From positions 57,938-121,937 of the forward strand of contig CAWINS010000026.1 in the NCBI GenBank assembly GCA_963837335.1: a stretch of 64,000 bases of DNA, given 5' to 3'. Under the pieces are notes generated by a model, which was not told the origin of the DNA, did no database searches, and saw nothing but the letters and a program-made list of their open reading frames with translations. The position numbers and the translations under genes were made by a program. This document shows, piece after piece, positions 1-7,706 of this stretch (the first letter of the stretch is position 1; the number at the start of each line of letters is the position of its first letter). This DNA is from RYN-230 sp963837335 (GTDB lineage Bacteria; Actinomycetota; Actinomycetes; Streptosporangiales; Streptosporangiaceae).

Positions 1-689
1 CGGGACAGGCACACGCCCGCCACGCCGCTGGGCACCGTGCCGCCGCGCAGTGCGGTGATCGCGGACTGCGCCGCGCTCAGGTAATTGCCATACGCACCGC
101 TGGTGTACGTGGCCCAGGGAGAGAAGCTGACCCCGCGCTGACTGATGGCGTACGCGCCGTCCGCGTTGCATTTGGCTGTGAACGCGCACGTATTGGTGAT
201 GCTGGCCCAGGCCTGGTCGTCGATCTGCCAGAGCCCCCGGTCGTACACGCCCGAGCAGGCCACCGGCGGGAAGTAGCCGTCTTTGCCGGTCGGGTCGCAG
301 TAATACACGGTGGGCTGGCCGCCGGATTCGGCCACGCAGATGGCGCTGGCCGTGACCAGGTCATTGTGGCTGGCGTTGTTCGTCCAGCCGGCGTAGGTGG
401 CGGATCCGGCGCAGGCCTGGGCCGCCGTCGCTGCCTGCCGCGCGCTGAGGATCCGGCCGAAGGCCCCGCGCGGGGCCACCGACGCCGGGCGCATGACCAC
501 TGGTCCCGGCCGCGGCACCGCACCGGATGCCCCCCGGGTGGGACTGGCCGCAGCCCGGGCCGTGCGATGTGACGCTGAGTGATCCGCGGGGTGAGCGATG
601 GGCGCCGCAGCGACGATGCTGGCGGGCAGGACAACGGCAGCCGCTGCGGCGAGAACGTACCGCGCTGCCACCTTGGCGCTGAACGCCAT
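1..689 (-). CDS. Secreted lysozyme/SLT-like protein, 3' end outside window
   Basis: The frame opens at ATG 689 and stays open to the left edge, so at least 229 residues are present and the C-terminus is missing. A GGGGG run 9-10 nt upstream can serve as ribosome binding site. Residues 1-30 form a signal peptide (MAFSAKVAARYVLAAAAAVV, then an Ala-rich stretch), followed by an Ala/Pro/Arg-rich linker to about residue 85. The next part looks like a lysozyme/transglycosylase fold: CVAESGG carries the probable catalytic Glu, and SGVYDRGLWQI matches the S-x-x-D-x-G-L-x-Q-I motif of SLT and lysozyme families. Several Cys may form disulfides. The likely role is peptidoglycan cleavage outside the membrane, in growth or resuscitation. 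Family assignment is from motifs only. Confidence 0.75.
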   Translation of the reverse strand, partial: MAFSAKVAARYVLAAAAAVVLPASIVAAAPIAHPADHSASHRTARAAASPTRGASGAVPRPGPVVMRPASVAPRGAFGRILSARQAATAAQACAGSATYAGWTNNASHNDLVTASAICVAESGGQPTVYYCDPTGKDGYFPPVACSGVYDRGLWQIDDQAWASITNTCAFTAKCNADGAYAISQRGVSFSPWATYTSGAYGNYLSAAQSAITALRGGTVPSGVAGVCLS

Positions 690-1172
690 GATTCGAACCC
701 CCTGAGTTCCCGACGGGACGCAAATCTCGCCGACATGGGCCCTGCCTGCGAAAGGAAGGGCCCTGGGGGGCTCGTCAGCCGGTTATCGGGCCGGCGTCGT
801 GATGCTAAGAAAGCTGCATACCCTGTCCAAACTACTGCGGAAACGTGCCCGACGAGACACGAGAGCCGCTATCGGATTTCTCGTCACCCCACGTGACAGA
901 CTTGCCCGCCCGCGGGCAGTATCGGCGCAACGGCCAGCGTGGCGTGAGCCCTCGGGCTGACTCGCCGTTCAGCAGAAGTCCCTGTTCAGCGGAGAACTTC
1001 AGCTCATCCGAAGCAGGCCATCAGCCTGGCCTGCGGGGCATCAGCCGGTATGCTGGCCACGCCGCTTTACGTCACTAAGCGGCGCAGCCGTGCGGCCCGC
1101 TGGCTGCGCCCCGCCCGGAGCCCGGCCTCCCGCACCGGCCACCCGCCCGGCAGCCCCTGGAGAGCCTCCGAT
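690..1172. other. Divergent intergenic region
   Basis: About 480 bases separate the secreted lysozyme-like gene from gcvT. No convincing gene was found on either strand. It contains a short direct repeat (TTCAGC at about 969, 987 and 1005) and a perfect stem-loop at 1081-1110. Neither a glycine riboswitch before gcvT nor a ydaO-type c-di-AMP riboswitch before the lysozyme-like gene could be recognised. Confidence 0.5.
1081..1110 (+). repeat. Perfect inverted repeat in the gcvT leader
   Basis: GGCGCAGCC (1081-1089) is exactly complementary to GGCTGCGCC (1102-1110) across a 12-nt loop. It ends about 60 nt before the gcvT start, so if transcribed it would form a 9-bp hairpin in the leader. A regulatory role is inference. 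Confidence 0.5.
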
Positions 1173-2330
1173 ATGACCGCGCCTGACCCGGCGAAGCCCA
1201 GGCAGACCCCGCTGCGCGCCGTGCATGAGCGGCTGGGCGCCTCGATGACCGAGTTCGCCGGCTGGCTGATGCCGTTGCGGTACCGCAGCGAGACCGCGGA
1301 GCACCAGGCCGTCCGGGGCCACGCGGGCCTGTTCGACCTGTCACACATGGGCGAGATCATCGTCGCCGGCCCGGGAGCCGCCGCTGCCCTGGACTACGCG
1401 CTGGTCGGCCAGCCGTCGTCGATGGCTCCGGGGCGGGCCCGCTACACGATGATCTGCGCGGCGGACGGCGGCGTCCTCGACGACCTGATCGTCTACCGGC
1501 TGGCCGACCAGGAGTTCCTGGTCGTGGCCAACGCCGCCAACACCGGCGTGGTGGACAGCGCGCTGCGCGAGCGGGCGGACGGCCACGACGCGCGGATCAC
1601 GGACCAGACCGATGCCTACGCGCTGATCGCCATCCAGGGCCCGGCGGCGGCCGCCATCCTCGGCCCGCTGACCGACATCGCCCTGGACGGCGTGAAGTAC
1701 TACACCAGCCACCGGGGCACCGTGGCCGGGCGGGAGATCCTGCTGGCCCGGACCGGCTACACGGGCGAGGACGGGTTCGAGTTGTTCAGCCGGCCTGAGG
1801 ACGCGGAGCACATCTGGACGACGCTGTCCGGCGCGGGCACCGGCGCGGGCCTGGTGCCCGCGGGGCTGGCCGCCCGGGACACGCTCCGGCTGGAGGCCGG
1901 GATGCCGCTGTACGGCAACGAACTCGGGCCGGACACCACGCCCTTCGACGCCGGCCTCGGCCGGGTGGTCAAGCTGGACAAGCCCGGCGATTTCGTCGGC
2001 CGGGCCGCCCTCACCGAGGCGGCGCAGGCGCCGCCGCGCCGGGTCCTGATCGGCTTGCGCGGTGGCACCCGGCGCGTCCCCCGGCACGGATATCCCGTCC
2101 TGTGGGACGGGCAGCGCCGCGGCACCGTCACCAGCGGCGCCCCCTCCCCCACGCTGGGCGTCCCCATCGCCATGGCCTACGTCGAGCCCGAGGTGGCCGC
2201 GGCGGCCGGGAACGGGGACGCCGGGCCGGGCGGCGGGGACGCAGCGGACGACCGGCTCGCGGTCGACATCCGGGGCCGGGCCGAGTCAGCCCAGATGACC
2301 CCGCTGCCCTTTTACCGTCGGAATCCATAA
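1173..2330 (+). CDS. gcvT: Aminomethyltransferase, glycine cleavage T protein
   Basis: This is the T protein of the glycine cleavage system. It moves the methylene group from the aminomethyl-lipoyl arm of GcvH to tetrahydrofolate and releases ammonia. The 385-residue product has the family N-terminus (TPLRAVHERLGASMTEFAGW), the FDLSHMGEI segment, IQGP in the middle and RTGYTGEDGFEL in the folate domain. The frame is open upstream to 1050, but ATG 1173 is preceded by GGAGAG at 1159-1164 and gives the normal N-terminus. gcvH follows after 63 nt, so the two are probably cotranscribed. An acidic, Gly-rich insert near residues 345-365 lies close to the C-terminus. gcvP and lpd are not in the window. 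Confidence 0.95.
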   Translation: MTAPDPAKPRQTPLRAVHERLGASMTEFAGWLMPLRYRSETAEHQAVRGHAGLFDLSHMGEIIVAGPGAAAALDYALVGQPSSMAPGRARYTMICAADGGVLDDLIVYRLADQEFLVVANAANTGVVDSALRERADGHDARITDQTDAYALIAIQGPAAAAILGPLTDIALDGVKYYTSHRGTVAGREILLARTGYTGEDGFELFSRPEDAEHIWTTLSGAGTGAGLVPAGLAARDTLRLEAGMPLYGNELGPDTTPFDAGLGRVVKLDKPGDFVGRAALTEAAQAPPRRVLIGLRGGTRRVPRHGYPVLWDGQRRGTVTSGAPSPTLGVPIAMAYVEPEVAAAAGNGDAGPGGGDAADDRLAVDIRGRAESAQMTPLPFYRRNP

Positions 2331-2393
2331 TCGGCCATGACTTCCCCGGGCGGCCTGGCCCGGCGGAGCAGCAGATCCCAGGAGAGCGACCAG

Positions 2394-2780
2394 ATGACTG
2401 TTCCGGAAAACCTGAGCTACACCGCGGAGCACGAGTGGGTATCCATCGACGGAACCGTGGCGTCGGTCGGCATCACCGACTATGCGCAGCAAGCTCTGGG
2501 CGACGTCGTGTACGTGTCCGTGCCCGCAGCGGGGGCGGCCGTGACCGCTGGGGAGCCCTGCGGTGAGGTGGAGTCCACCAAGTCGGTCTCTGACCTCTAC
2601 GCGCCGGTGGATGGCGAGGTGATCGAGGCCAACCCGGACATCGAGGACGACCCTGGGCTGGTCAACACCGACCCCTATGGGGCCGGCTGGCTGCTCCGGA
2701 TCCGGCTGTCTGATGATGGCGACCCGGCGGGCCTGATGAGTGCCGAGGAGTACACCGCGCTGACCAAAGAGGCTGAATGA
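2394..2780 (+). CDS. gcvH: Glycine cleavage system H protein
   Basis: GcvH is the lipoyl carrier that shuttles the aminomethyl group between GcvP and GcvT. The 128-residue product is the usual size. It contains the lipoylation motif GEVESTKSVSDLYAP with its modified Lys, and the typical start YTAEHEWVSIDG. ATG 2394 was chosen because GGAGAG lies 8 nt upstream; an in-frame ATG at 2337 would add 19 atypical residues. Its stop overlaps the start of the next gene (ATGA), which suggests translational coupling with the PLP enzyme downstream. Confidence 0.95.
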   Translation: MTVPENLSYTAEHEWVSIDGTVASVGITDYAQQALGDVVYVSVPAAGAAVTAGEPCGEVESTKSVSDLYAPVDGEVIEANPDIEDDPGLVNTDPYGAGWLLRIRLSDDGDPAGLMSAEEYTALTKEAE

Positions 2781-4000
2781 GCCCGTCCGGCGGGCCGCAG
2801 GGCCAGGCGGACCTCACCCGGTACAACGCGGCCACGGCCAGCCTGGACCCCCCGTTCGCGGTGGTTGACCTGGCGGCGCTGCGGGCCAACGCCGCCGACA
2901 TGACCCGGCGGGCCGCGGGCAAGCCGATCCGGCTGGCCAGCAAGTCGGTGCGCTGCCGCGCGCTGCAGGAGCAGGTTCTGGGCACCGCCGGGTTCCACGG
3001 GATCCTGGCCTTCACCCTGCCGGAAGCGCTGTGGCTGGCTGGGCAGGGGGTCAGCGACGACATCGTGGTCGCCTACCCCAGCACTGACCGGGCAGCGCTC
3101 ACCCAGCTGGCCAGTCACCCGGCGGCCGCGGCCGCCATCACCGTGATGATCGATTCGCCAGATCAGCTGGACATCATCGAGAAGGCCGCCGCGGCGGTGG
3201 CCGATCCCGCCCCGGTCCAGGTCTGCCTGGACATCGACACGTCCTACGTCGGCCTCGCTGGCATGATCCGCGCCGGGGCGCGCCGCTCCCCGGTCCGTAC
3301 CCCGGCCCAGGCGGCCGCCCTGGCCCGGGACATCGCGGGCCGGCCGGGGATCCGGCTGACCGGCCTGATGGCCTACGAGGCCCAGATCGCCGGCGTCGGG
3401 GACAAACCACCGGGCCGGCCCGCCTACGCCCTGGCCGTCCGGCAGATGCAGCGCCGGTCCGCGGCCGAACTGGCCCGGCGGCGCGCGGCCATCGTGGCGG
3501 CGGTCCGCGAGGTGACACCGCTCCGCTTCGTGAACGGGGGCGGCACCGGCTCGATCGCAGGGACCGCGGCCGAGGACGCGGTCACCGAGATCGGCGCCGG
3601 CTCTGGTCTCTACCAGCCCAGCCTGTTCGACAGCTACCGGGCCTTCTCCGGGCGGCCGGCGGCCCTGTTCGCGCTGTCCGTGGTGCGGCGGCCCGCCCCC
3701 GGGGTGGTCACCGTGGCCGGCGGCGGGTATGTGGCATCCGGCCCCGCGCACAGCAGCCGCCTCCCGCAGCCCTATCTCCCGCCCGGACTGCGGCTGGATA
3801 AGCAGGAAGGCGCCGGTGAGGTGCAGACGCCGCTGCTCGGCAAGGCCGCGGACGGGCTGCGGGTAGGCGACCGGGTCTGGTTCCGCCACGCCAAGGCCGG
3901 TGAGCTGTGCGAGCGGTTCGGCGAACTGCACCTGATCGACGGCGCCACGATCACGGCGACCGTTCCCACCTACCGTGGCGAAGGGCAGTCCTTCGGCTGA
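2777..4000 (+). CDS. PLP-dependent amino acid deaminase/aldolase, alanine-racemase fold
   Basis: The 407-residue protein belongs to the fold-type III PLP enzymes (alanine racemase N-terminal domain plus D-serine dehydratase-like C-terminal domain), which include D-threonine aldolases and D-serine deaminases. The PLP lysine is in RLASKSVR near residue 55. The segment FVNGGGTGS fits the phosphate-binding loop, and a His/Cys pair near the C-terminus (FRHAKAGELCERF) fits the metal site of D-serine dehydratases. The start overlaps gcvH by 4 nt. Production of glycine or pyruvate from a D-hydroxy-amino acid would feed the glycine cleavage genes beside it; that link is inferred from position. The exact substrate cannot be assigned. 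Confidence 0.8.
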   Translation: MSPSGGPQGQADLTRYNAATASLDPPFAVVDLAALRANAADMTRRAAGKPIRLASKSVRCRALQEQVLGTAGFHGILAFTLPEALWLAGQGVSDDIVVAYPSTDRAALTQLASHPAAAAAITVMIDSPDQLDIIEKAAAAVADPAPVQVCLDIDTSYVGLAGMIRAGARRSPVRTPAQAAALARDIAGRPGIRLTGLMAYEAQIAGVGDKPPGRPAYALAVRQMQRRSAAELARRRAAIVAAVREVTPLRFVNGGGTGSIAGTAAEDAVTEIGAGSGLYQPSLFDSYRAFSGRPAALFALSVVRRPAPGVVTVAGGGYVASGPAHSSRLPQPYLPPGLRLDKQEGAGEVQTPLLGKAADGLRVGDRVWFRHAKAGELCERFGELHLIDGATITATVPTYRGEGQSFG

Positions 4001-4086
4001 CCGGAGCGTCCGCGGCGGTCCCGCGCGTGGCCGGTGGCGGCGCGGCCGGTGGTCGGGTGTCCCAGCGGGTGCGCCGCGCTGCGTGC

Positions 4087-4354
4087 TCAGCGGCGCCGGC
4101 GGCGGATCAGGTAGACAGCTACGCCCAGCACGCCCAGCACGGCCAGGGCGGCGACGTGCCCCGCCGGCCAGCCGCGCCTCGGGGCGCTGGAGCTGCTCCC
4201 GGACCTGGCCCAGGGCGCGTTGGGCCACGTTGGCCGGGCTGACCCGGTCGGCCAGCTGATCGATGGTCTGCGCGAGGTTCTCGCGGGTGCGCTCGATCTC
4301 CGTGACCAGCGCATCCGGGTCGCGGACTGCGACCTCACGGTTCGCCTCGGCCAT
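4087..4354 (-). pseudogene. DUF3618 small membrane protein, frameshifted
   Basis: From ATG 4354 (AGAAGGG 9 nt upstream) the frame reads a DUF3618 protein: MAEANREV, then DPDALVTEIERTRENLAQTI and QLADRV, to about residue 64. The expected C-terminal transmembrane helix (HVAALAVLGVLGVAVYLI then RRRRR) and its stop at 4087 lie in another frame. Deleting one base from the C run at 4159-4162 (GGGG on the coding strand) joins them into an 88-residue protein, a normal length for the family. DUF3618 proteins are small tail-anchored membrane proteins of unknown function. The single break in a homopolymer suggests sequence error rather than decay. It is divergent from the P450 gene. Confidence 0.75.
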
Positions 4355-4530
4355 CGTGTGCATCCCTTCTGGGGCGGATCTTTGCCCGGTAAGTGTGGCA
4401 GGCGGCGCAGTCATGTGCACGGCCGGCCCGATTACCCGCCGAAAAGCGAATGATCAGGCCGCGCAAACGGGTCTGGGCGCGGCTGGGAGAGCCACGTAGG
4501 GTCGAGGATGTCGGCGGAAGGGACTCACTC

Positions 4531-5823
4531 ATGTCGGCCACCAACGAGGCCCCGGCATCCAGCGCACCTGCACCTGGCGCCGCGACGGTCAACGATCTCG
4601 AACTGCCGGTGTTCGACTACACCGAGCCGGGGCTGGTCGGCGAGGTGTACCACCAGCGGCTGGCCGCGGTCCGGCAGCAGGGCTGGCTGGCCCGTTCCCC
4701 GCTGACCTACGTCGTGCTGGACCGGGAGTCGGGCGAGTTCTTCCTGCGGTCGCGGCAGACCGCCTTCCCCGGCCGGGAGATCGCCGAGATTTTCGGGGTG
4801 ACCGGCGGCCGGCTGCGGGAGCAGATCGACGCCAACATCCTGAACGCCACCGGGGAGCGGCACCGGCGGCTGCGCGCCCTGATCGGTCCCGCGTTCACGC
4901 CCCGCGCGGCTGACCGGTGGCGGCCTGCCATGCGGGCTTTCCTGGACGGCCTGTGGTGTGACCTTGAGGACGGGGGGCGCGATCCCGGGGACGTGCGGCC
5001 CGGCGGGGCGGCCGGGTGTGAGTTCGTGGCCGCGTTCGCCAAGCCGTATCCCTCGCTCACCATCGCCGCCGTGCTCGGCGCCCCACCGCAGGACGCGCCC
5101 CGGCTGCACGAATGGTCCGGCTGGGTCCAGAAGCAGTTCGACATCCGCGCCCTGGCCAGTGAGCCCGACCGGATCGAGCGCGCCGTCGGTGAACTGTACG
5201 AGTACGTCGAGACGCTGCTGGAGCAGCGTCGCCGTGAGCCCTCAGACGACCTCATCACCGCGCTGCTCGCCGCCGAGGACGAGGGCACGAGGCTAACCCA
5301 CGAGGAATGCGTCAACCTGGTCCTCAACGTGGTCGCCGGCGGGATAGACACCACCCAGGCCCAGCTGTCCCACGCGATGCGGCTGTTCGCCGCCCACCCC
5401 GGGCAGTGGGCGGCGCTGGCCGGCGACCCGGGCCTGGTGCCAGCGGCGGTCGAGGAAGTGCTCAGGTTCGAGCCGATCACCCCGTTTACCGCCCGCATCT
5501 GCACGGATCCGATCGAGCACCGCGGCGTGCTGTTCCCGGCGGGCACGATCGTGGCTATCTGCGCCGAGCGGGCCAACCGGGACGCGGGTGCGGGCGATGA
5601 GTTCGACATCACCCGGGATTCCGGCGGGCGGCTGCTGACGTTCGGTGCGGGCCCGCACTTCTGCCTGGGCTCCAACCTCGCCCGGGCCGAACTGGAAGAG
5701 GCGCTCACCTTCCTCGCCCCCCGGATGACCGGCCTGCACGCCGCGGGCGAGCCACGGCTTGGCGGTCTGGAGGGGATCTACGGCATCGACTCCCTCCCCC
5801 TCGCCTGGACCACCCCGCACTAG
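4531..5823 (+). CDS. Cytochrome P450
   Basis: This 430-residue soluble bacterial P450 has the heme ligand loop FGAGPHFCLGSNLAR near residue 375, the I-helix oxygen-activation motif AGGIDTT near 267, and an ExxR motif in EEVLRFEP. ATG 4531 follows GGAAGGGA. An in-frame ATG at 4393 would add 46 residues that do not look like a P450 N-terminus. No ferredoxin or ferredoxin reductase gene is adjacent, and no biosynthetic cluster surrounds it, so the substrate is unknown. A strong hairpin follows the stop codon. Confidence 0.93.
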   Translation: MSATNEAPASSAPAPGAATVNDLELPVFDYTEPGLVGEVYHQRLAAVRQQGWLARSPLTYVVLDRESGEFFLRSRQTAFPGREIAEIFGVTGGRLREQIDANILNATGERHRRLRALIGPAFTPRAADRWRPAMRAFLDGLWCDLEDGGRDPGDVRPGGAAGCEFVAAFAKPYPSLTIAAVLGAPPQDAPRLHEWSGWVQKQFDIRALASEPDRIERAVGELYEYVETLLEQRRREPSDDLITALLAAEDEGTRLTHEECVNLVLNVVAGGIDTTQAQLSHAMRLFAAHPGQWAALAGDPGLVPAAVEEVLRFEPITPFTARICTDPIEHRGVLFPAGTIVAICAERANRDAGAGDEFDITRDSGGRLLTFGAGPHFCLGSNLARAELEEALTFLAPRMTGLHAAGEPRLGGLEGIYGIDSLPLAWTTPH

Positions 5824-5835
5824 GCTCTCGCGCCC

Positions 5836-5863
5836 GGCTGGCAGCGACCCCGCGCTGCCAGCC
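5836..5863 (+). terminator. Hairpin terminator after the P450 gene
   Basis: GGCTGGCAGCG (5836-5846) pairs perfectly with CGCTGCCAGCC (5853-5863) around a 6-nt loop, starting 13 nt after the P450 stop. There is no U-tract, which is common for actinomycete terminators. Confidence 0.65.
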
Positions 5864-5951
5864 TGGAGTGCGCGGTTAACCAGGTGCGTCACCCGGCGCC
5901 GCCCCGTTAGCGTTGAGGTTCCTGCGCACGCCGGAGCGGGGAGGCAGGACC

Positions 5952-7124
5952 GTGGTGGAGCAGCTGGCCAAGAAGCTGATGAGCTGGGCGTCGATCCTGG
6001 AGGACGGCACCCGGGAGCAGGCGCTGCGCACCGCCAGCCTGCCCTTCATCCACCCGTGGGTCGCGCTCATGCCAGATGCCCACCTGGGGCGCGGCGCCAC
6101 AGTCGGCTCGGTCATTCCGACACTAGGTGCCATAATTCCGGCCGCGGTCGGGGTGGACATCGGCTGCGGGATGATCGCGGTGCGCAGCCAGTTCACCGTG
6201 CAGGACGTCCAGGCTCACGGTGACCTGGCCACCCTGCGGGAGTCGATCGAGGCCGCGATCCCGCTGTCGGCCGGCCAGTACAACGCGGTTGTCCACGACG
6301 CCGGCACCGAGCGCCGCATCGCCGAACTCGAGGAGCGCGCGGGCGCCGACAGCGCCGGGATGGCCGCGCCGAGCTGGCGTCTCCAGCTGGGCAGCCTCGG
6401 CTCGGGGAACCATTTCATCGAGGTCAGCCTGGACGAGGAGGACCGCGTCTGGCTGTTCTTGCACTCCGGCTCGCGCGGGGTCGGGAACCGGCTGGCGGGC
6501 AAGCACATCAAGATCGCCAGGGATCTGGCCAAGCGCTGGTGGATCCCGCTGGCCGACCCCGATCTGGCTTACCTGGTGGAGGGGACCGACGAGTTCTCGG
6601 CCTACCTGCGCGACCTGCACTGGGCGCAGCACTTCGCGCTGCTGAACCGGGAGGAGATGATGGACCGCGCCGTGGCCTGCCTGGGCAAGTGGCTCGGCGA
6701 GCCCGTCGTGGCGGCGGAGACCGTGAACTGTCACCACAACTATTCCGCGCGGGAGAAGCACTTCGGGAAGGACGTGTGGGTGTCCCGGAAGGGCGCCATC
6801 GACGCGTCGGCGGGCACGCCGGGACTGATACCCGGCTCCATGGGCACCCGCTCCTACGTGGTGACCGGGAAGGGCAGCCGGGTCGCCCTCAACTCCTCAC
6901 CCCATGGCGCGGGCCGCGAGTACAGCCGCAACGCCGCCCGGAAGACGTTCAGCCGGGCCCAGCTCGACGCGGCCATGGAGGGCATCGAGTGGCGCCGGAC
7001 CAGTGCGTTCCTCGACGAGATCCCGGCTGCCTACAAGCCGATCGACGTGATCATGGACGACGCCAGGGACCTGGTCGAGATCCGGCATACGCTGCGCCAG
7101 ATCGTGAACGTCAAGGGCGACTGA
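5952..7124 (+). CDS. rtcB: RNA-splicing ligase RtcB
   Basis: RtcB joins 2',3'-cyclic phosphate (or 3'-phosphate) RNA ends to 5'-OH ends using GTP and Mn2+. The 390-residue product has the metal-binding motifs PDAHLGRGATVG and VGVDIGCGM (metal Cys), LGSGNHFIEV, LHSGSRGVGN and NCHHNY, and the guanylylated His in the HGAGREYSR loop, so all key residues look intact. GTG 5952 is chosen because GGGGAGG lies about 8 nt upstream. No archease, RtcA or RtcR gene is next to it, so the classical E. coli rtc operon layout is absent. The likely roles are tRNA or RNA repair. Confidence 0.93.
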   Translation: MVEQLAKKLMSWASILEDGTREQALRTASLPFIHPWVALMPDAHLGRGATVGSVIPTLGAIIPAAVGVDIGCGMIAVRSQFTVQDVQAHGDLATLRESIEAAIPLSAGQYNAVVHDAGTERRIAELEERAGADSAGMAAPSWRLQLGSLGSGNHFIEVSLDEEDRVWLFLHSGSRGVGNRLAGKHIKIARDLAKRWWIPLADPDLAYLVEGTDEFSAYLRDLHWAQHFALLNREEMMDRAVACLGKWLGEPVVAAETVNCHHNYSAREKHFGKDVWVSRKGAIDASAGTPGLIPGSMGTRSYVVTGKGSRVALNSSPHGAGREYSRNAARKTFSRAQLDAAMEGIEWRRTSAFLDEIPAAYKPIDVIMDDARDLVEIRHTLRQIVNVKGD

Positions 7125-7166
7125 CCGGCTCCGGCCGCTTTTCGGCCGGGGCCGGGCCGGCGGTCC

Positions 7167-7172
7167 TACACT
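7167..7172 (+). promoter_or_regulatory. -10 box TACACT for a leaderless transcript
   Basis: TACACT lies 8 nt before ATG 7181, the spacing expected when transcription begins at the start codon. No Shine-Dalgarno sequence is visible. Confidence 0.45.
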
Positions 7173-7180
7173 TCCGGGTC

Positions 7181-7495
7181 ATGGATCTCAAGGACGCGAC
7201 GCTCATGATCCTGGCCGAGTCGGCCGGCTACCCAGAGCTGGCGCGGCTGGCCCAGTCCGCCTACGACGCGCTCGCCGCGGGCGACGAGGTACCGCACTGG
7301 ATCCTCAGCGACATGATCGGCGAGGCGAGCGGCCAGGGCGTGCTCCGGTTCATCCACCAGAAGTACAGCCCCACGGCGTACGACGCCCTGCTCATGCCCA
7401 TCCTCCGGGAGATCGACCGCCAGCGTCCGGTCCCGCCCCGCCCGCGTCCTGCTCCGGAGGATGACCCGCTCACCAGCAGCACCTTCTGCCCCTAG
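7181..7495 (+). CDS. Hypothetical protein, 104 aa
   Basis: A small protein without a family I recognise. It starts MDLKDATLMILAESAGYPEL. It is soluble, with helical segments to about residue 80, and ends in a Pro/Arg-rich tail (RPVPPRPRPAPEDDP). It begins 57 nt after rtcB but has its own -10-like box, so it may be leaderless and independently transcribed. A link to RNA repair would be guesswork. Codon use matches its neighbours, so it is probably real. Confidence 0.6.
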   Translation: MDLKDATLMILAESAGYPELARLAQSAYDALAAGDEVPHWILSDMIGEASGQGVLRFIHQKYSPTAYDALLMPILREIDRQRPVPPRPRPAPEDDPLTSSTFCP

Positions 7496-7522
7496 GCCCC
7501 CGCGAGTCACAGCCCAGGCTTC

Positions 7523-7570
7523 GTGATCATGGGATCGCTGGGGCCAGAGCCCCAGCGATCCCATGATCAC
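7523..7570. terminator. 21-bp perfect inverted repeat between convergent genes
   Basis: Positions 7523-7543 and 7550-7570 are exact reverse complements (arms begin GTGATCATGGGATCG and end at GGGG) around the loop CCAGAG. The site lies between the convergent genes ending at 7495 and 7707, so bidirectional termination is the natural reading. The unusual length and perfection would also fit a dispersed palindromic repeat. Confidence 0.6.
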
Positions 7571-7619
7571 GGCCGGGGCAGAGGGCGGAGCAGAGGCCGG
7601 GGGCAGAGGGCGGAGCGGA
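7571..7619. repeat. Tandem direct repeat, two 24-25 bp copies
   Basis: Positions 7571-7594 and 7595-7619 are near-identical copies of a purine-rich unit (GGCCGGGG, then CAGAGGGCGGAGC), differing by one inserted G and one substitution. It lies between the two hairpins of this convergent gap. Confidence 0.5.
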
Positions 7620-7651
7620 GGCGGAAGGCGGACCATCTGGGCCAGGCGGCG

Positions 7652-7691
7652 GGTCCCGCGGCCCCGGCTGGCAGGCCGGGGCCGCGGGACC
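7652..7691. terminator. 17-bp GC hairpin terminator
   Basis: GGTCCCGCGGCCCCGGC (7652-7668) pairs perfectly with 7675-7691 around the loop TGGCAG. On the plus strand it is followed by TTTA. It lies 16 nt beyond the stop of the minus-strand phosphoesterase, so it can end transcripts from both directions. Confidence 0.65.
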
Positions 7692-7706
7692 TTTACGCCA
7701 CCAAGG

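Noticed and set aside
686..700. GGTTCGAATC on the minus strand looks like a tRNA T-loop
   Set aside because: The stem is not closed and no cloverleaf surrounds it; it overlaps the start of the lysozyme-like gene.
690..1050. Possible ydaO-type c-di-AMP riboswitch before the lysozyme-like gene
   Set aside because: Such riboswitches often precede cell-wall hydrolases in actinobacteria, but the conserved core words of the family could not be found on the minus strand here.
1020..1172. Possible glycine riboswitch before gcvT
   Set aside because: Only a simple 9-bp hairpin is present; no tandem aptamer-like conserved sequence was recognised.
2675..4074. Long minus-strand open frame continuing from the DUF3618 gene
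   Set aside because: It is reached only after the frame break and is antisense to the PLP enzyme gene.
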